Shown in pieces: positions 15,843 through 23,429 of a DNA stretch of 23,786 bases. The position numbers and the translations under genes are program-made. The first letter of the stretch is position 1. Each line of letters begins with the position of its first letter. Under the pieces are notes generated by a model that was not told the origin of the DNA, ran no database searches, and saw only the letters and a list, made by a program, of their open reading frames with translations. The DNA lies in contig JAEWCQ010000035.1 of NCBI GenBank assembly GCA_023390555.1, positions 1 through 23,786 of the forward strand, read 5' to 3'. This DNA is from Bacillota bacterium. Lineage in GTDB: Bacteria > Bacillota > Clostridia > Lachnospirales > Lachnospiraceae.

Positions 15843-16905
15843 AGGTATCACTGCACCCCCTGATCTCTGCATTTTTAAGTCTGCCGAGCACTTGAAAATA
15901 TGCCCCTTTCCTGCCGCAGGCACAGTCATCTTCTCCGAGCAGAATACCCTCATCTTCTGTCAGAAGACTATGTCCCGGATAGCTGTGGGGCAGTACTGAC
16001 AGCACCTGAATGATTCCTTTTTCTCCTTTTTCACACAGGGAAAAATCTTCTGCCCTGCGAATCAGGATTCCGGAATAATCCGAACAGTGCAGGTGCCCGC
16101 ACGCACACTCCATAAAAATACTGCCCGTCTGCTCCGCCATTCCATAATAATCGTACACCCTGCTTACGCCGCAGACTTCATGCAAAAGTTCTTTTAACTG
16201 TTCTTTTGAAATCCGCTGTTCCCACAATTTTTTCCAGCCTCCGCCATGAATCAGAACCGCATGGGACAGATCCAGATGCAGATTGCGTCTCTGTAATTCC
16301 GTGCAGAACTTCCATACCAGAAAGGTAAATCCAAAGATAAGAAACGGCTCACTGCCGTACTGCTCCTGAAACGCTTTTACAGCCTCTTCATTCAGGGACA
16401 TATCCTCCCGCAGAGCAAAAATCCTTTTCCTCGCAAACAGGGAGAATCCCAAAATACCCGAAGTCCTTGCAGAGAAATGATCCCTTTTTTCCACCGTAGA
16501 GGGGCAATCGATGACAAGCATCGGAACTCGCTTTTTCCCAATAAAGTCACTTCCGATTGCGGCAAGTGCCTGCTGTTGCAGCGTTCTTGTCTCACCGTCT
16601 AAAATAATCCGGGATTGCGTACCCGAAGTGCCCGAAGATGTTACCGTTTTATAATCCGCCTGATCTTTCGGCAGACTGTCAAGCGAAAGCCTCTTAAAAA
16701 GTCCAACCGGCAGAAATGGGATATCCCGGTAGTGCGTGACGCCGGCATGAGAAAAACCGCACGCATTTAAGATCCGCGCATAGGAGGGACAGCGTTCCCT
16801 GTGATATTTCAGCAAAGTCATGAGCTGTCCGGTCAGGACTTCATCTTTTTCCTTCCGCGCCATCTGATAGGGCGGTTTTTGAAAATCCAGTTGAAACAGT
16901 GCCAT
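15829..16905 (-). CDS. LuxE-like acyl-protein synthetase
   Basis: Member of the LuxE acyl-protein synthetase family, 358 residues, close to LuxE length. LuxE activates a fatty acid as acyl-AMP and passes it via a cysteine to LuxC. Visible motifs are TSSGTSG (about 89-95, ATP loop), HGGGWKK (220-226) and YYGMAEQTG (253-261), all in family order. A cysteine cluster (CACGHLHC at about 267-274, and DDCACGRKG near the C-terminus) suggests a bound metal. ATG at 16905 is preferred: AAAGGA lies about 10 nt upstream, whereas the GTG at 16914 sits directly on that sequence. It overlaps the luxC-like gene and lies 74 nt after the AMP ligase. Confidence 0.88.
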   Translation of the reverse strand: MALFQLDFQKPPYQMARKEKDEVLTGQLMTLLKYHRERCPSYARILNACGFSHAGVTHYRDIPFLPVGLFKRLSLDSLPKDQADYKTVTSSGTSGTQSRIILDGETRTLQQQALAAIGSDFIGKKRVPMLVIDCPSTVEKRDHFSARTSGILGFSLFARKRIFALREDMSLNEEAVKAFQEQYGSEPFLIFGFTFLVWKFCTELQRRNLHLDLSHAVLIHGGGWKKLWEQRISKEQLKELLHEVCGVSRVYDYYGMAEQTGSIFMECACGHLHCSDYSGILIRRAEDFSLCEKGEKGIIQVLSVLPHSYPGHSLLTEDEGILLGEDDCACGRKGAYFQVLGRLKNAEIRGCSDTYAEF

Positions 16906-16979
16906 GCTGCACACATCCTTTCTGATTCTATTCTCTCATATCCTTTTTTTGACATTTAATAGGCTTTTGGTTATCTTTT

Positions 16980-18386
16980 TTATTGCAAAGCGGCATACCG
17001 TGTTTTTCCGGCGTCTGTTTTTGGAATCACCGCAAGATAAACGGCTGAAAATGCGTTCCGGTTCAGATGAAGCATCGTTGAGAGCCAGTCACAGACAGTA
17101 TCTGCCAGCGTTTCTCCGGTCGTATAGATACGAAGCTGATTATCTTCCCCGGTGCAGGCAAAGTCCACTCCCGGGAACTGATTGAACAGCAGCTGTTCAC
17201 ATTCATCAAGCCCGATCCGAACACCAAACAGCTTAATAAACCGCTTCTTTCTTCCAACAATATAGTAATATCCGTCACAGTCTCTTTTTGCCATATCGCC
17301 TGTTTCCAGAATTCCGCAGTGCTCGTCCCCTCTGCTCATATCCTCCATGCTTTGCGCATATCCCAAAGAGACATTGGCTCCCTCATAAATCAGTTCTCCT
17401 GTCTTCTCCGGTTCTTCCAGAATCGTTCCATCCGTATCTTTCAAAAAAAACCTTCCGCCCGGAATCGGTATTCCGATACTCCCGGGTTTCTTAAGACACA
17501 TCGTATGAAACAGATAACTCATACGAGCCGTCGCCTCCGTCTGTCCGTACATAATCGTAAACTTTATCCCGTGTTCGTTTGCCCATGTGCCGAATTCCTG
17601 CTGCAAGGATACCGGAAGTTTGCCTCCCGCCTGCGTAATGGAAGTAATGTCCGGCAATGCCCGCTGTAAGATCTTCAGCTTCTTAAGTAGTTCATAGGTA
17701 TACGGAACTCCGGCGAAGCTGGTTGCTTTTGCATCCGTTAAGAACCGCCAGAATTCCTGCTGCACGATGCTTTTTTCGGTCAGCAGAATGCACCCTCCCG
17801 CAAGCAGATGGCTGTTGATGACCGACAGCCCATAGGTATATTGCATCGGAAGCGTCGTAATCGGGCGTTCCGTTTCTTTCAAGTTTAAATACTCCATGAT
17901 CGAAGCCGCATTTGCCTGAATGTTATCCATGCTCAGCCGAACCAGCTTCGGATTTCCAACACTTCCCGAGGTCGTCAGTAACAGGGCCAGCTTCTCATAC
18001 ATCCGATATGGGTGATTTTTTGTCTGAAACAGCCCATACCCTGCCGCCGAAAAGACTTGATCCTGTATGAACTTCTGCATTTCGCCTTTTTTATCCAGTG
18101 GAATCCATACATATGCCGGCTGGTAGGTATCAAACAATTCCTGCTGCATCTCTTCTTCCATCCCTGCCTCCAACAGCAGAGCAACCTGATTGTTTTGCAG
18201 ACACCCCAGATAGCCAATCACCGATCCGATCGTGTTTTTGCATAGGCAGAACACAAGACTGCGTTCTTTTATGCATGATCCAAATTCCCTTACCGTAAGA
18301 CGGAGCTTTCCGTATGTAATCTGTGCCCCGGAATCCTCCCACAGGGCAACCTGTTCCGAGGGTTTTTGTTCCAGTGAAAATAGCAT
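16980..18386 (-). CDS. AMP-forming acyl ligase (ANL superfamily)
   Basis: Cytoplasmic acyl-AMP ligase of 468 residues with the complete core set of motifs. These are TTSGSVGNPK (138-147, P-loop), YGQTEATARM (280-289), ETGD (361-364), GRKKRFIKLFGVRIG (378-392) and the C-terminal catalytic lysine Lys461 in PKTDAGK. It should activate a carboxylic acid with ATP and transfer it to CoA or a phosphopantetheine arm. The adjacent ACP gene (86 nt upstream, same strand) makes ACP the likely acceptor. A start at 18386 is well supported: AAAGGAGG lies 6 nt before the ATG, while the in-frame ATG at 18416 has no site. The acyl substrate is not readable from sequence. Confidence 0.9.
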   Translation of the reverse strand: MLFSLEQKPSEQVALWEDSGAQITYGKLRLTVREFGSCIKERSLVFCLCKNTIGSVIGYLGCLQNNQVALLLEAGMEEEMQQELFDTYQPAYVWIPLDKKGEMQKFIQDQVFSAAGYGLFQTKNHPYRMYEKLALLLTTSGSVGNPKLVRLSMDNIQANAASIMEYLNLKETERPITTLPMQYTYGLSVINSHLLAGGCILLTEKSIVQQEFWRFLTDAKATSFAGVPYTYELLKKLKILQRALPDITSITQAGGKLPVSLQQEFGTWANEHGIKFTIMYGQTEATARMSYLFHTMCLKKPGSIGIPIPGGRFFLKDTDGTILEEPEKTGELIYEGANVSLGYAQSMEDMSRGDEHCGILETGDMAKRDCDGYYYIVGRKKRFIKLFGVRIGLDECEQLLFNQFPGVDFACTGEDNQLRIYTTGETLADTVCDWLSTMLHLNRNAFSAVYLAVIPKTDAGKTRYAALQ

Positions 18387-18472
18387 GACCTGCCTCCTTT
18401 TCCAGCTCTTTTCCATTTGCTTACGCTTTGTACTGAGCGGCTTGCAATGGAATCAATAAGAGAAAACAATGT

Positions 18473-18721
18473 CTAACGGCTCATATCCACACCCAGTTTT
18501 TCCAGTATTTCGATTCCTTTGCTGTATTTGTTGAAAGATGTGATATCCAATGTTTCAAACATGATATTGAATTTTTCTTCCAGATCTGCAACCATCCCTA
18601 CGTGCGACACAGAATCCCATTTTTTATAGCGGTTATAGACCAGCACCTCATCGTTGAAGTCTTCTTCTGTTACTCCTAAATTAATTATAAGAATTTTATG
18701 ATATTTTTCCAGATTCGTCAT
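18473..18721 (-). CDS. Free-standing acyl carrier protein
   Basis: Small acidic helical protein of 82 residues, the size of a carrier protein. The phosphopantetheine site is Ser37 in WDSVSHVGMVADLEEKF, matching the D-S-(L/V) start of helix II. It reads DSV rather than the DSL of primary fatty-acid ACPs, which points to a specialised carrier. AGGAGG lies 8 nt before the ATG at 18721 and 5 nt before an adjacent in-frame ATG at 18724. First gene of the minus-strand ACP-ligase-LuxE-LuxC-hydrolase run and divergent from the FabZ-like gene. It needs a phosphopantetheinyl transferase from elsewhere. Confidence 0.88.
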   Translation of the reverse strand: MTNLEKYHKILIINLGVTEEDFNDEVLVYNRYKKWDSVSHVGMVADLEEKFNIMFETLDITSFNKYSKGIEILEKLGVDMSR

Positions 18722-18724
18722 CAT

Positions 18725-18847
18725 TTTTTCCTCCTGAAACTTTCCGTCTGCAAGCAGACTCATTTATTTTAACACTTTATCTTCCCTTTCGGACTGCATT
18801 CCGCTATACTTGGTCCTATAAATCTATCGAAACCGTGGGGATGCCAT
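18725..18847. promoter_or_regulatory. Divergent control region between ACP and FabZ-like genes
   Basis: A 123-bp gap that must hold promoters in both directions. A minus-strand TAAAAT (18766-18771) and plus-strand TATACT (18805-18810) are candidate -10 boxes; neither has a good -35, so both may need an activator. A perfect inverted repeat GTCTGC-AA-GCAGAC lies at 18746-18759 in the ACP leader. Confidence 0.45.
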
Positions 18848-19276
18848 ATGAAACTAAATCAAACAGAAATCAAACAATTATTACCGCACCGGGAACCGCT
18901 TCTGCTTTTGGATTCGGTATCCGAACTGATTCCGGGCAATTCCGTTACCGCCGCAGTCACGATTCGACCGGATTGGCAGATTTTTCAGGGCCATTTTCCC
19001 AGCCAGCCCCTTTTGCCCGGTATCTATATCACGGAAAGCATGGCGCAGGCAGCTGCCTTAATCCTTCTTTCGACTGGCGGGAATCAGGGACATCTTCCGC
19101 TGCTTTTCCAGATTCAGAAGATGCGCTTTATCCGTCCTGTCGTTCCAGGTGATGTGATGGAATTGAAGGCTGTACTGACATCCGATGCCGGAAACGGAAT
19201 GTATGATTTTAAGGTATCCGCATCGGTTCACGAAGATCAGGCTGCCTCCGGCATTATCACGCTGACATTAAAATAG
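18848..19276 (+). CDS. FabZ-like 3-hydroxyacyl-ACP dehydratase
   Basis: Hot-dog fold dehydratase of 142 residues, full FabZ length. It has the family opening LLPHREPLLLLD and the active-site block GHFPSQPLLPG followed by ITESMAQAA. The catalytic pair is His49 and Glu63, with the 14-residue spacing of FabZ. It would convert 3-hydroxyacyl-ACP to trans-2-enoyl-ACP. It stands alone on the + strand, divergent from the dedicated ACP gene and not in a fab operon, so it more likely serves the neighbouring ACP pathway than housekeeping fatty acid synthesis. The ribosome binding site (GGGGA) is weak. A hairpin follows at 19291. Confidence 0.9.
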   Translation: MKLNQTEIKQLLPHREPLLLLDSVSELIPGNSVTAAVTIRPDWQIFQGHFPSQPLLPGIYITESMAQAAALILLSTGGNQGHLPLLFQIQKMRFIRPVVPGDVMELKAVLTSDAGNGMYDFKVSASVHEDQAASGIITLTLK

Positions 19277-19290
19277 AATGCAGGTTCTCT

Positions 19291-19315
19291 GACCGGTATT
19301 CCGGTCTATTTTATT
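19291..19315 (+). terminator. Terminator after the FabZ-like gene
   Basis: A 6-bp GC-rich stem GACCGG/CCGGTC with loop TATT, followed by TATTTTATT on the + strand, 15 nt past the stop codon. Confidence 0.65.
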
Positions 19316-19322
19316 GTTGGCA

Positions 19323-19354
19323 ATAAGCCGATTCCACGATGGAAATCGGCTTAT
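19323..19354 (-). terminator. Hairpin after the 4-hydroxybutyrate operon
   Basis: Arms ATAAGCCGATTCC (19323-19335) and GGAAATCGGCTTAT (19341-19354) pair over 13 bp with one bulged A. It lies 23 nt past the lactonase stop on the minus strand. The T-run is poor, so it may stabilise the 3' end rather than terminate efficiently. Confidence 0.55.
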
Positions 19355-19376
19355 ACAAAATTGGTATTGCTATTAC

Positions 19377-20177
19377 TTATTCATAAAAATCCGGTGCCAG
19401 TTTCAATGTCTGGAAGAATTCGTAGTCATGTGCAAATATTACCTTTGCCTGATATTTTTTTTCTAATCTGCGCACTTTTTCAATTGACTTGAAAAAGGCG
19501 ATGGAATCGTAAAGTAACCCGGATGCTTTTGCCGGCGGTCCATAGATTTCGCTCGTATAGACACAATCCTGCGGCAGGATCATCGTTCCGCCATCCAGAT
19601 GCAGAACAATGCCGAGAAGACCTTCCGTATGACCCGGCAGATTCACGATTTCAATACCCGGTGCCAGTTCAAAATCATCCGCTATCAGATGATACTGTTT
19701 TGCCGGTCTCTCCAGATCTCCTTTGATATATCCTCCATGTGTTTCCGGATCCGGATTCATGTGTACCGCTGCAAGCCCGTTCAGATAATCTGCCTTCGGA
19801 ACATAGATATCTGCATGCGGGAATAACTGCAGATTCCCTGCATGATCCAGGTGCATATGAGATAACACCACTGTTTTGATCTCTTCCGGTTTTACACCGC
19901 ATAATGCAAGCTGATTTTCCAGCCGTTCTTCCTCTTTTTGATGCAGCGGATAGATCTCCTGCATGATATTTTGCCAGTATCCGTTCATCGCCTCCGGGTT
20001 GCTTCCGGTATCATATAAAATGTAACCATCCCCCGTATCGATTAAGAATGCCATAACCGGCAGTTTGATCCACGCATTTTCCACCTGCGGATTGCTTCTG
20101 GTCCCCACCACACTGCATGCTACCACAGAGTTTTTATCTGTCTCCAGATATCCTGTATTCAAAATATATAATCTCAT
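19377..20177 (-). CDS. Metallo-beta-lactamase-fold lactonase (AHL lactonase/BlcC-like)
   Basis: Hydrolase of 266 residues, the length of AiiA/BlcC lactonases. All expected metal ligands are present: His107, His109, Asp111 and His112 in SHMHLDHAG, His183 in LPGHTEG, Asp204 in LPQDCVY and His250 in FAHDYEF. These would hold two zinc or similar ions that activate water for lactone ring opening. No signal peptide. It is the last gene of the abfD-nifU-abfT operon with AAGGAGG 7 nt before its ATG. In this setting gamma-butyrolactone is a more likely substrate than acyl-homoserine lactones, by analogy with Agrobacterium BlcC (AttM), which makes 4-hydroxybutyrate. That substrate is inference. Confidence 0.85.
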   Translation of the reverse strand: MRLYILNTGYLETDKNSVVACSVVGTRSNPQVENAWIKLPVMAFLIDTGDGYILYDTGSNPEAMNGYWQNIMQEIYPLHQKEEERLENQLALCGVKPEEIKTVVLSHMHLDHAGNLQLFPHADIYVPKADYLNGLAAVHMNPDPETHGGYIKGDLERPAKQYHLIADDFELAPGIEIVNLPGHTEGLLGIVLHLDGGTMILPQDCVYTSEIYGPPAKASGLLYDSIAFFKSIEKVRRLEKKYQAKVIFAHDYEFFQTLKLAPDFYE

Positions 20178-20219
20178 TGAAAATCCTCCTTCTCCAATAC
20201 ACCCATGACAAATGCTTCT

Positions 20220-21524
20220 CTAATATTCACAGTGAAAACGTCTTATAAACTCTTCCTTCAATTCTTCCTGAAACTGAGGTGCAGCAATCGCAATCAGCTG
20301 TCGTGCACGCTCCTTTAAGGTCTGCCCATGCAGCTGCGCGATTCCGTATTCTGTCACCACGTAATTCACATCGCAGCGTGAAGTCGTGACCGTTGCTCCA
20401 TTTGCTAAAAACGGAACTATTTTAGATATGGTCCCCTTTGCAGCAGTGGCTGGCATTGCCATAATCGTCCGGCCTCCCTTAGACATATTGGCGCCTCGCA
20501 CAAAATCAAGCTGCCCGCCGATACCCGAAATCTGTTTCAGTCCAATTGACTCCGAACATACCTGCCCCATCAGATCCACTTCCACACAGGAATTAATGGA
20601 AACGACATTGTCATTCTGACAGATGACTTTCGGATCATTGACCACATCCACCGGAAGCATTTTCACCGTCGGATTATCTCTTACATAATCATATAATTTA
20701 TTAGTTCCCATCAAAAAGGTAACGACACTCTGCCCTTTATCAATCTGCTTACACTTATTGGTAATCACCCCTGCACGGATCAATTCTACAACTCCGTCGG
20801 ATATCATTTCGGAGTGAATGCCCAAGTTCTTTTTTTCCTTTAAAAACAAAAGCACCGCATCCGGAATTGCCCCGATTCCTAATTGCAGGCAATCTCCGTC
20901 TTCTACCAGAGAAGCGATATTTTCTCCGATCTTGCACTCTACCTCGCCGATTTTCGGAGGGTTAAGCTGAATCAGCTCCGTATTCTCCGCAACGATATAA
21001 TCCAGCTCACTGATATGAATAAAATTATCTCCCAGTACTCTCGGCATATTTTTATTGATCTGGGCAATCCGAAGCTTTGCCGTCTCCGCACATGGCTTTG
21101 TATAATCGCAGGAAATTCCAAACGAACAATAACCATGTTCGTCCGGCTCACTCACTTGAAACAAAATCACATCTGCACGAAGTTTATTCCGGAACAATTC
21201 CGGAATCTGCGAAAAGAAGATCGGTGTAAAATCTCCGCGTCCTTCCTCTACGGCAGCTCTCGTCGTTCCGCCCAAAAACAGTCCATTGTGCCGAAAACGG
21301 TCTGACATTTCGGGTACACAGTAGCCTGCTTTTCCCATGGCCACCATATGCACGACTTCAATATCCCGGAAATCGTATCGCTCGGCATTCGCAACCATGG
21401 CATCGGTCAGAATCACCGGCTCTCCGCATGCGTGCGCCACTACGACGCGATCTCCTGATTTTATATGAGAAACTGCTTCATCCGCCGAACAAATGTGATC
21501 GGCATATTTTTCTTTCCAATCCAT
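20220..21524 (-). CDS. abfT: 4-hydroxybutyrate CoA-transferase
   Basis: Member of the acetyl-CoA hydrolase/transferase family, 434 residues from the chosen start. It moves CoA from acetyl-CoA (or butyryl-CoA) to 4-hydroxybutyrate. The catalytic glutamate is Glu239 in GIHSEMISDG, essentially the position known for Clostridium aminobutyricum AbfT (Glu238). The glycine-rich CoA-binding blocks LQLGIGAIPD and GIGGQLDFVRGA are intact. The ATG at 21524 is chosen because GAGGA lies 6 nt upstream, rather than the ATG at 21530. It lies directly after the NifU-domain gene and before the lactonase in one operon. Cat1/Cat2-type transferases are similar, but adjacency to abfD makes the 4-hydroxybutyrate role most likely. 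Confidence 0.9.
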   Translation of the reverse strand: MDWKEKYADHICSADEAVSHIKSGDRVVVAHACGEPVILTDAMVANAERYDFRDIEVVHMVAMGKAGYCVPEMSDRFRHNGLFLGGTTRAAVEEGRGDFTPIFFSQIPELFRNKLRADVILFQVSEPDEHGYCSFGISCDYTKPCAETAKLRIAQINKNMPRVLGDNFIHISELDYIVAENTELIQLNPPKIGEVECKIGENIASLVEDGDCLQLGIGAIPDAVLLFLKEKKNLGIHSEMISDGVVELIRAGVITNKCKQIDKGQSVVTFLMGTNKLYDYVRDNPTVKMLPVDVVNDPKVICQNDNVVSINSCVEVDLMGQVCSESIGLKQISGIGGQLDFVRGANMSKGGRTIMAMPATAAKGTISKIVPFLANGATVTTSRCDVNYVVTEYGIAQLHGQTLKERARQLIAIAAPQFQEELKEEFIRRFHCEY

Positions 21525-21533
21525 AATCATTCC

Positions 21534-21851
21534 TCATTTCTTATCTACCATACTATTTCTGTTATGTTTTTTCTGCAGCAGCTGTTTTGCTTCCAAAATC
21601 AGGCTGTCACTGACACCTGTGACCAGAAAAACCTGCTTCAGTTCCGGAAACGCTTCCTTCAATTCCGTATTCACAAGATTTTCCATCGTCAAATTTGCAG
21701 AGGGACATCCGCTGCACTGTCCGAGCATGCGCATAGAAAGCGTACCTTCCCGAATACTTTCTATTTTGATATCGCCCCCATGAAGTGCCAGGTTCGGACG
21801 AATCTTCTCCTCCAGTATCTTATCTATCTCTTCTACTGATATCTCACTCAT
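21534..21851 (-). CDS. NifU C-terminal-domain Fe-S scaffold protein
   Basis: Single-domain Nfu-type protein of 105 residues. It has the family core LALHGGDIKI and the cluster-binding CXXC (Cys46 and Cys49) in GQCSGCPSANLT. Such proteins carry and hand over Fe-S clusters. Start at 21851 is preferred: AGGAGG lies 8 nt upstream, whereas longer starts run into abfD. It lies 20 nt after abfD and just before abfT. Since the dehydratase needs a [4Fe-4S] cluster, a dedicated or operon-linked cluster donor is a reasonable inference. Confidence 0.88.
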   Translation of the reverse strand: MSEISVEEIDKILEEKIRPNLALHGGDIKIESIREGTLSMRMLGQCSGCPSANLTMENLVNTELKEAFPELKQVFLVTGVSDSLILEAKQLLQKKHNRNSMVDKK

Positions 21852-21870
21852 AGAGACAACCTCCTGCATT

Positions 21871-23322
21871 TTATTCCTCAATATGTGCAATTGCTTTGGC
21901 AAGTTCTTTCTTAAATCCAAGATTTCCCTGACGTGCGATCATGATGCGCTGTGCCTGCGGAGAACCTGCTCCATGCATGGATTCCGTCCGATATCCTACT
22001 GCCGCTGTTCCCAGTGAGAGATTTTCTATCAGTCTTAAAATGCGGAGTCTGTTTTCGGTAGAAACATCCGCCACACCGCGCAGATACTTATCAATGTATT
22101 TGCCGAGCTTCTCGTCACGGAAATCCTTTTCGGAAGGAGCGGTAACCATAAGCCCTCCGGCCAGATCTTCCGCCAGACGGACAATTTCATACGGAAATCT
22201 TGTCACATTCTGCTTACAGACATTTGCAAGAAGCAGATCTATCATATAGGCCCCGGACTCTGTCGGATATCCCTCGGTTGAACAGGCAATTCCGCAGCAG
22301 TATAATGTCTCATTTAAATGTGTCATCTCAATCAGCTTATCTTTTACCGCAGATGCCTTTGACGCACCGTTATATTCTGCCGCTACCGCTGCAGCACCGA
22401 TCAGCACATCTCCAACGCCAACTTTACATCCACCGTATGACTGGCGGTGATATCCGGCAAAACGCTCTACCAGCAGGCCTGCGAACTCCGTCTCTCCATC
22501 CATGAAGATCCTGTCGTTTGGCACAAAGACATCATCAAAGATCACAAGTGCTTCCACGCCTCCGAATTCCGAATTTCCAACATCGAGCTGTGAACCTTCC
22601 AGCTTTCTTGTATCACAGGACTGGCGCCCTATGATCATGAACAGCCCTTTTGCATCGAGCGGAACCGCAAAGGAGACTGCATAATCCTTGTCATCCGGCC
22701 CCATGGAAATTGTCGGCATGACGATTACTTCATGTGAGTTCAAAATACCGGTCTGATGCGCTTTTGCACCGCGAACCACAATACCGTCTTCTCTTCTTTC
22801 CACTACACGCAGATATAAATCCGGATCTTCCTGCGCATGCGGTGCTTTGGAACGATCACCCTTCGGATCTGTCATGGCACCGTCTACCGTGAGGTCATTG
22901 GTTGCACAATTATTCATAAAGTTCTTAAAGTTTTCGTGGTAGGTGGTATTGTATTTTTTGTCGATTTCAAATGTCGTCGAAAATACAGAATTAAAAGCAT
23001 CCATTCCTACACATCTCTGGAAACAGGCCGCGGTCTTCTGTCCGCAGAGTCTCTGCATCTTTACCTTATTCTTTAAATCCTCAGTACTTTGATGAATGTG
23101 TGTGAAGCGATTGATTTTTTCTCCAGTGAACGGTGATACAACGGTCATAAGCTCTTCATACTGCGGGTCCTGTGCAAGATCATAGGTCATCCTCACGGAA
23201 TTTAAGGATGGACGCAGAATTGGGTGATCCACCGGATTTTCCACCTTTTCCCCGAACATATAAATTTCCATATTGATCTTACGGATACTTTCAATGTACT
23301 GTTCTCCTGTCATTAGTGCCAT
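21871..23322 (-). CDS. abfD: 4-hydroxybutyryl-CoA dehydratase / vinylacetyl-CoA isomerase
   Basis: Flavin- and [4Fe-4S]-containing dehydratase of 483 residues, matching the length of the Clostridium aminobutyricum enzyme (484). It removes water from 4-hydroxybutyryl-CoA to give crotonyl-CoA by a radical mechanism and isomerises vinylacetyl-CoA. The four cluster ligands of that enzyme are present at the same positions give or take one: Cys100 and Cys104 in AACFQRCVGMD, His292 in AGYHRQ and Cys299 in YGGCKVG. Long identical blocks such as LIEMTHLNETLYCCGIA and YRTESMHGAGSPQAQRI support the assignment. GGAGG lies 9 nt before the ATG. First gene of the operon, it marks an anaerobic fermentative lifestyle (4-aminobutyrate or succinate to butyrate). 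Confidence 0.95.
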   Translation of the reverse strand: MALMTGEQYIESIRKINMEIYMFGEKVENPVDHPILRPSLNSVRMTYDLAQDPQYEELMTVVSPFTGEKINRFTHIHQSTEDLKNKVKMQRLCGQKTAACFQRCVGMDAFNSVFSTTFEIDKKYNTTYHENFKNFMNNCATNDLTVDGAMTDPKGDRSKAPHAQEDPDLYLRVVERREDGIVVRGAKAHQTGILNSHEVIVMPTISMGPDDKDYAVSFAVPLDAKGLFMIIGRQSCDTRKLEGSQLDVGNSEFGGVEALVIFDDVFVPNDRIFMDGETEFAGLLVERFAGYHRQSYGGCKVGVGDVLIGAAAVAAEYNGASKASAVKDKLIEMTHLNETLYCCGIACSTEGYPTESGAYMIDLLLANVCKQNVTRFPYEIVRLAEDLAGGLMVTAPSEKDFRDEKLGKYIDKYLRGVADVSTENRLRILRLIENLSLGTAAVGYRTESMHGAGSPQAQRIMIARQGNLGFKKELAKAIAHIEE

Positions 23323-23370
23323 AGTAATCTACCTCCTTGTTTTGTTGCATTTTTGAATTATTATTTTTTT

Positions 23371-23384
23371 AATATTGCAATATT
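23371..23384. promoter_or_regulatory. 14-bp perfect palindrome in the abfD leader
   Basis: AATATTGCAATATT reads the same on both strands and lies just downstream of the abfD -10 box, a place for a repressor. Its AT-rich setting raises the chance of accident. Confidence 0.45.
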
Positions 23385-23398
23385 GCATTTATATGTTT

Positions 23399-23427
23399 AA
23401 TATACTATATTTATATTATATTTACAA
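23399..23427 (-). promoter_or_regulatory. Candidate abfD operon promoter
   Basis: TTGTAA (23422-23427) and TATATT (23399-23404) on the minus strand with 17-nt spacing. The surrounding sequence is very AT-rich, so other positions are possible. Confidence 0.5.
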
Positions 23428-23429
23428 TA

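Noticed and set aside
13757..18721. Bioluminescence operon
   Set aside because: No luxA/luxB or flavin reductase in the window, and the genetic setting is anaerobic.
19377..20177. Quorum-quenching AHL lactonase as the main role
   Set aside because: Fold and metal ligands fit, but the operon with 4-hydroxybutyrate genes favours a small lactone; no AHL system is visible.
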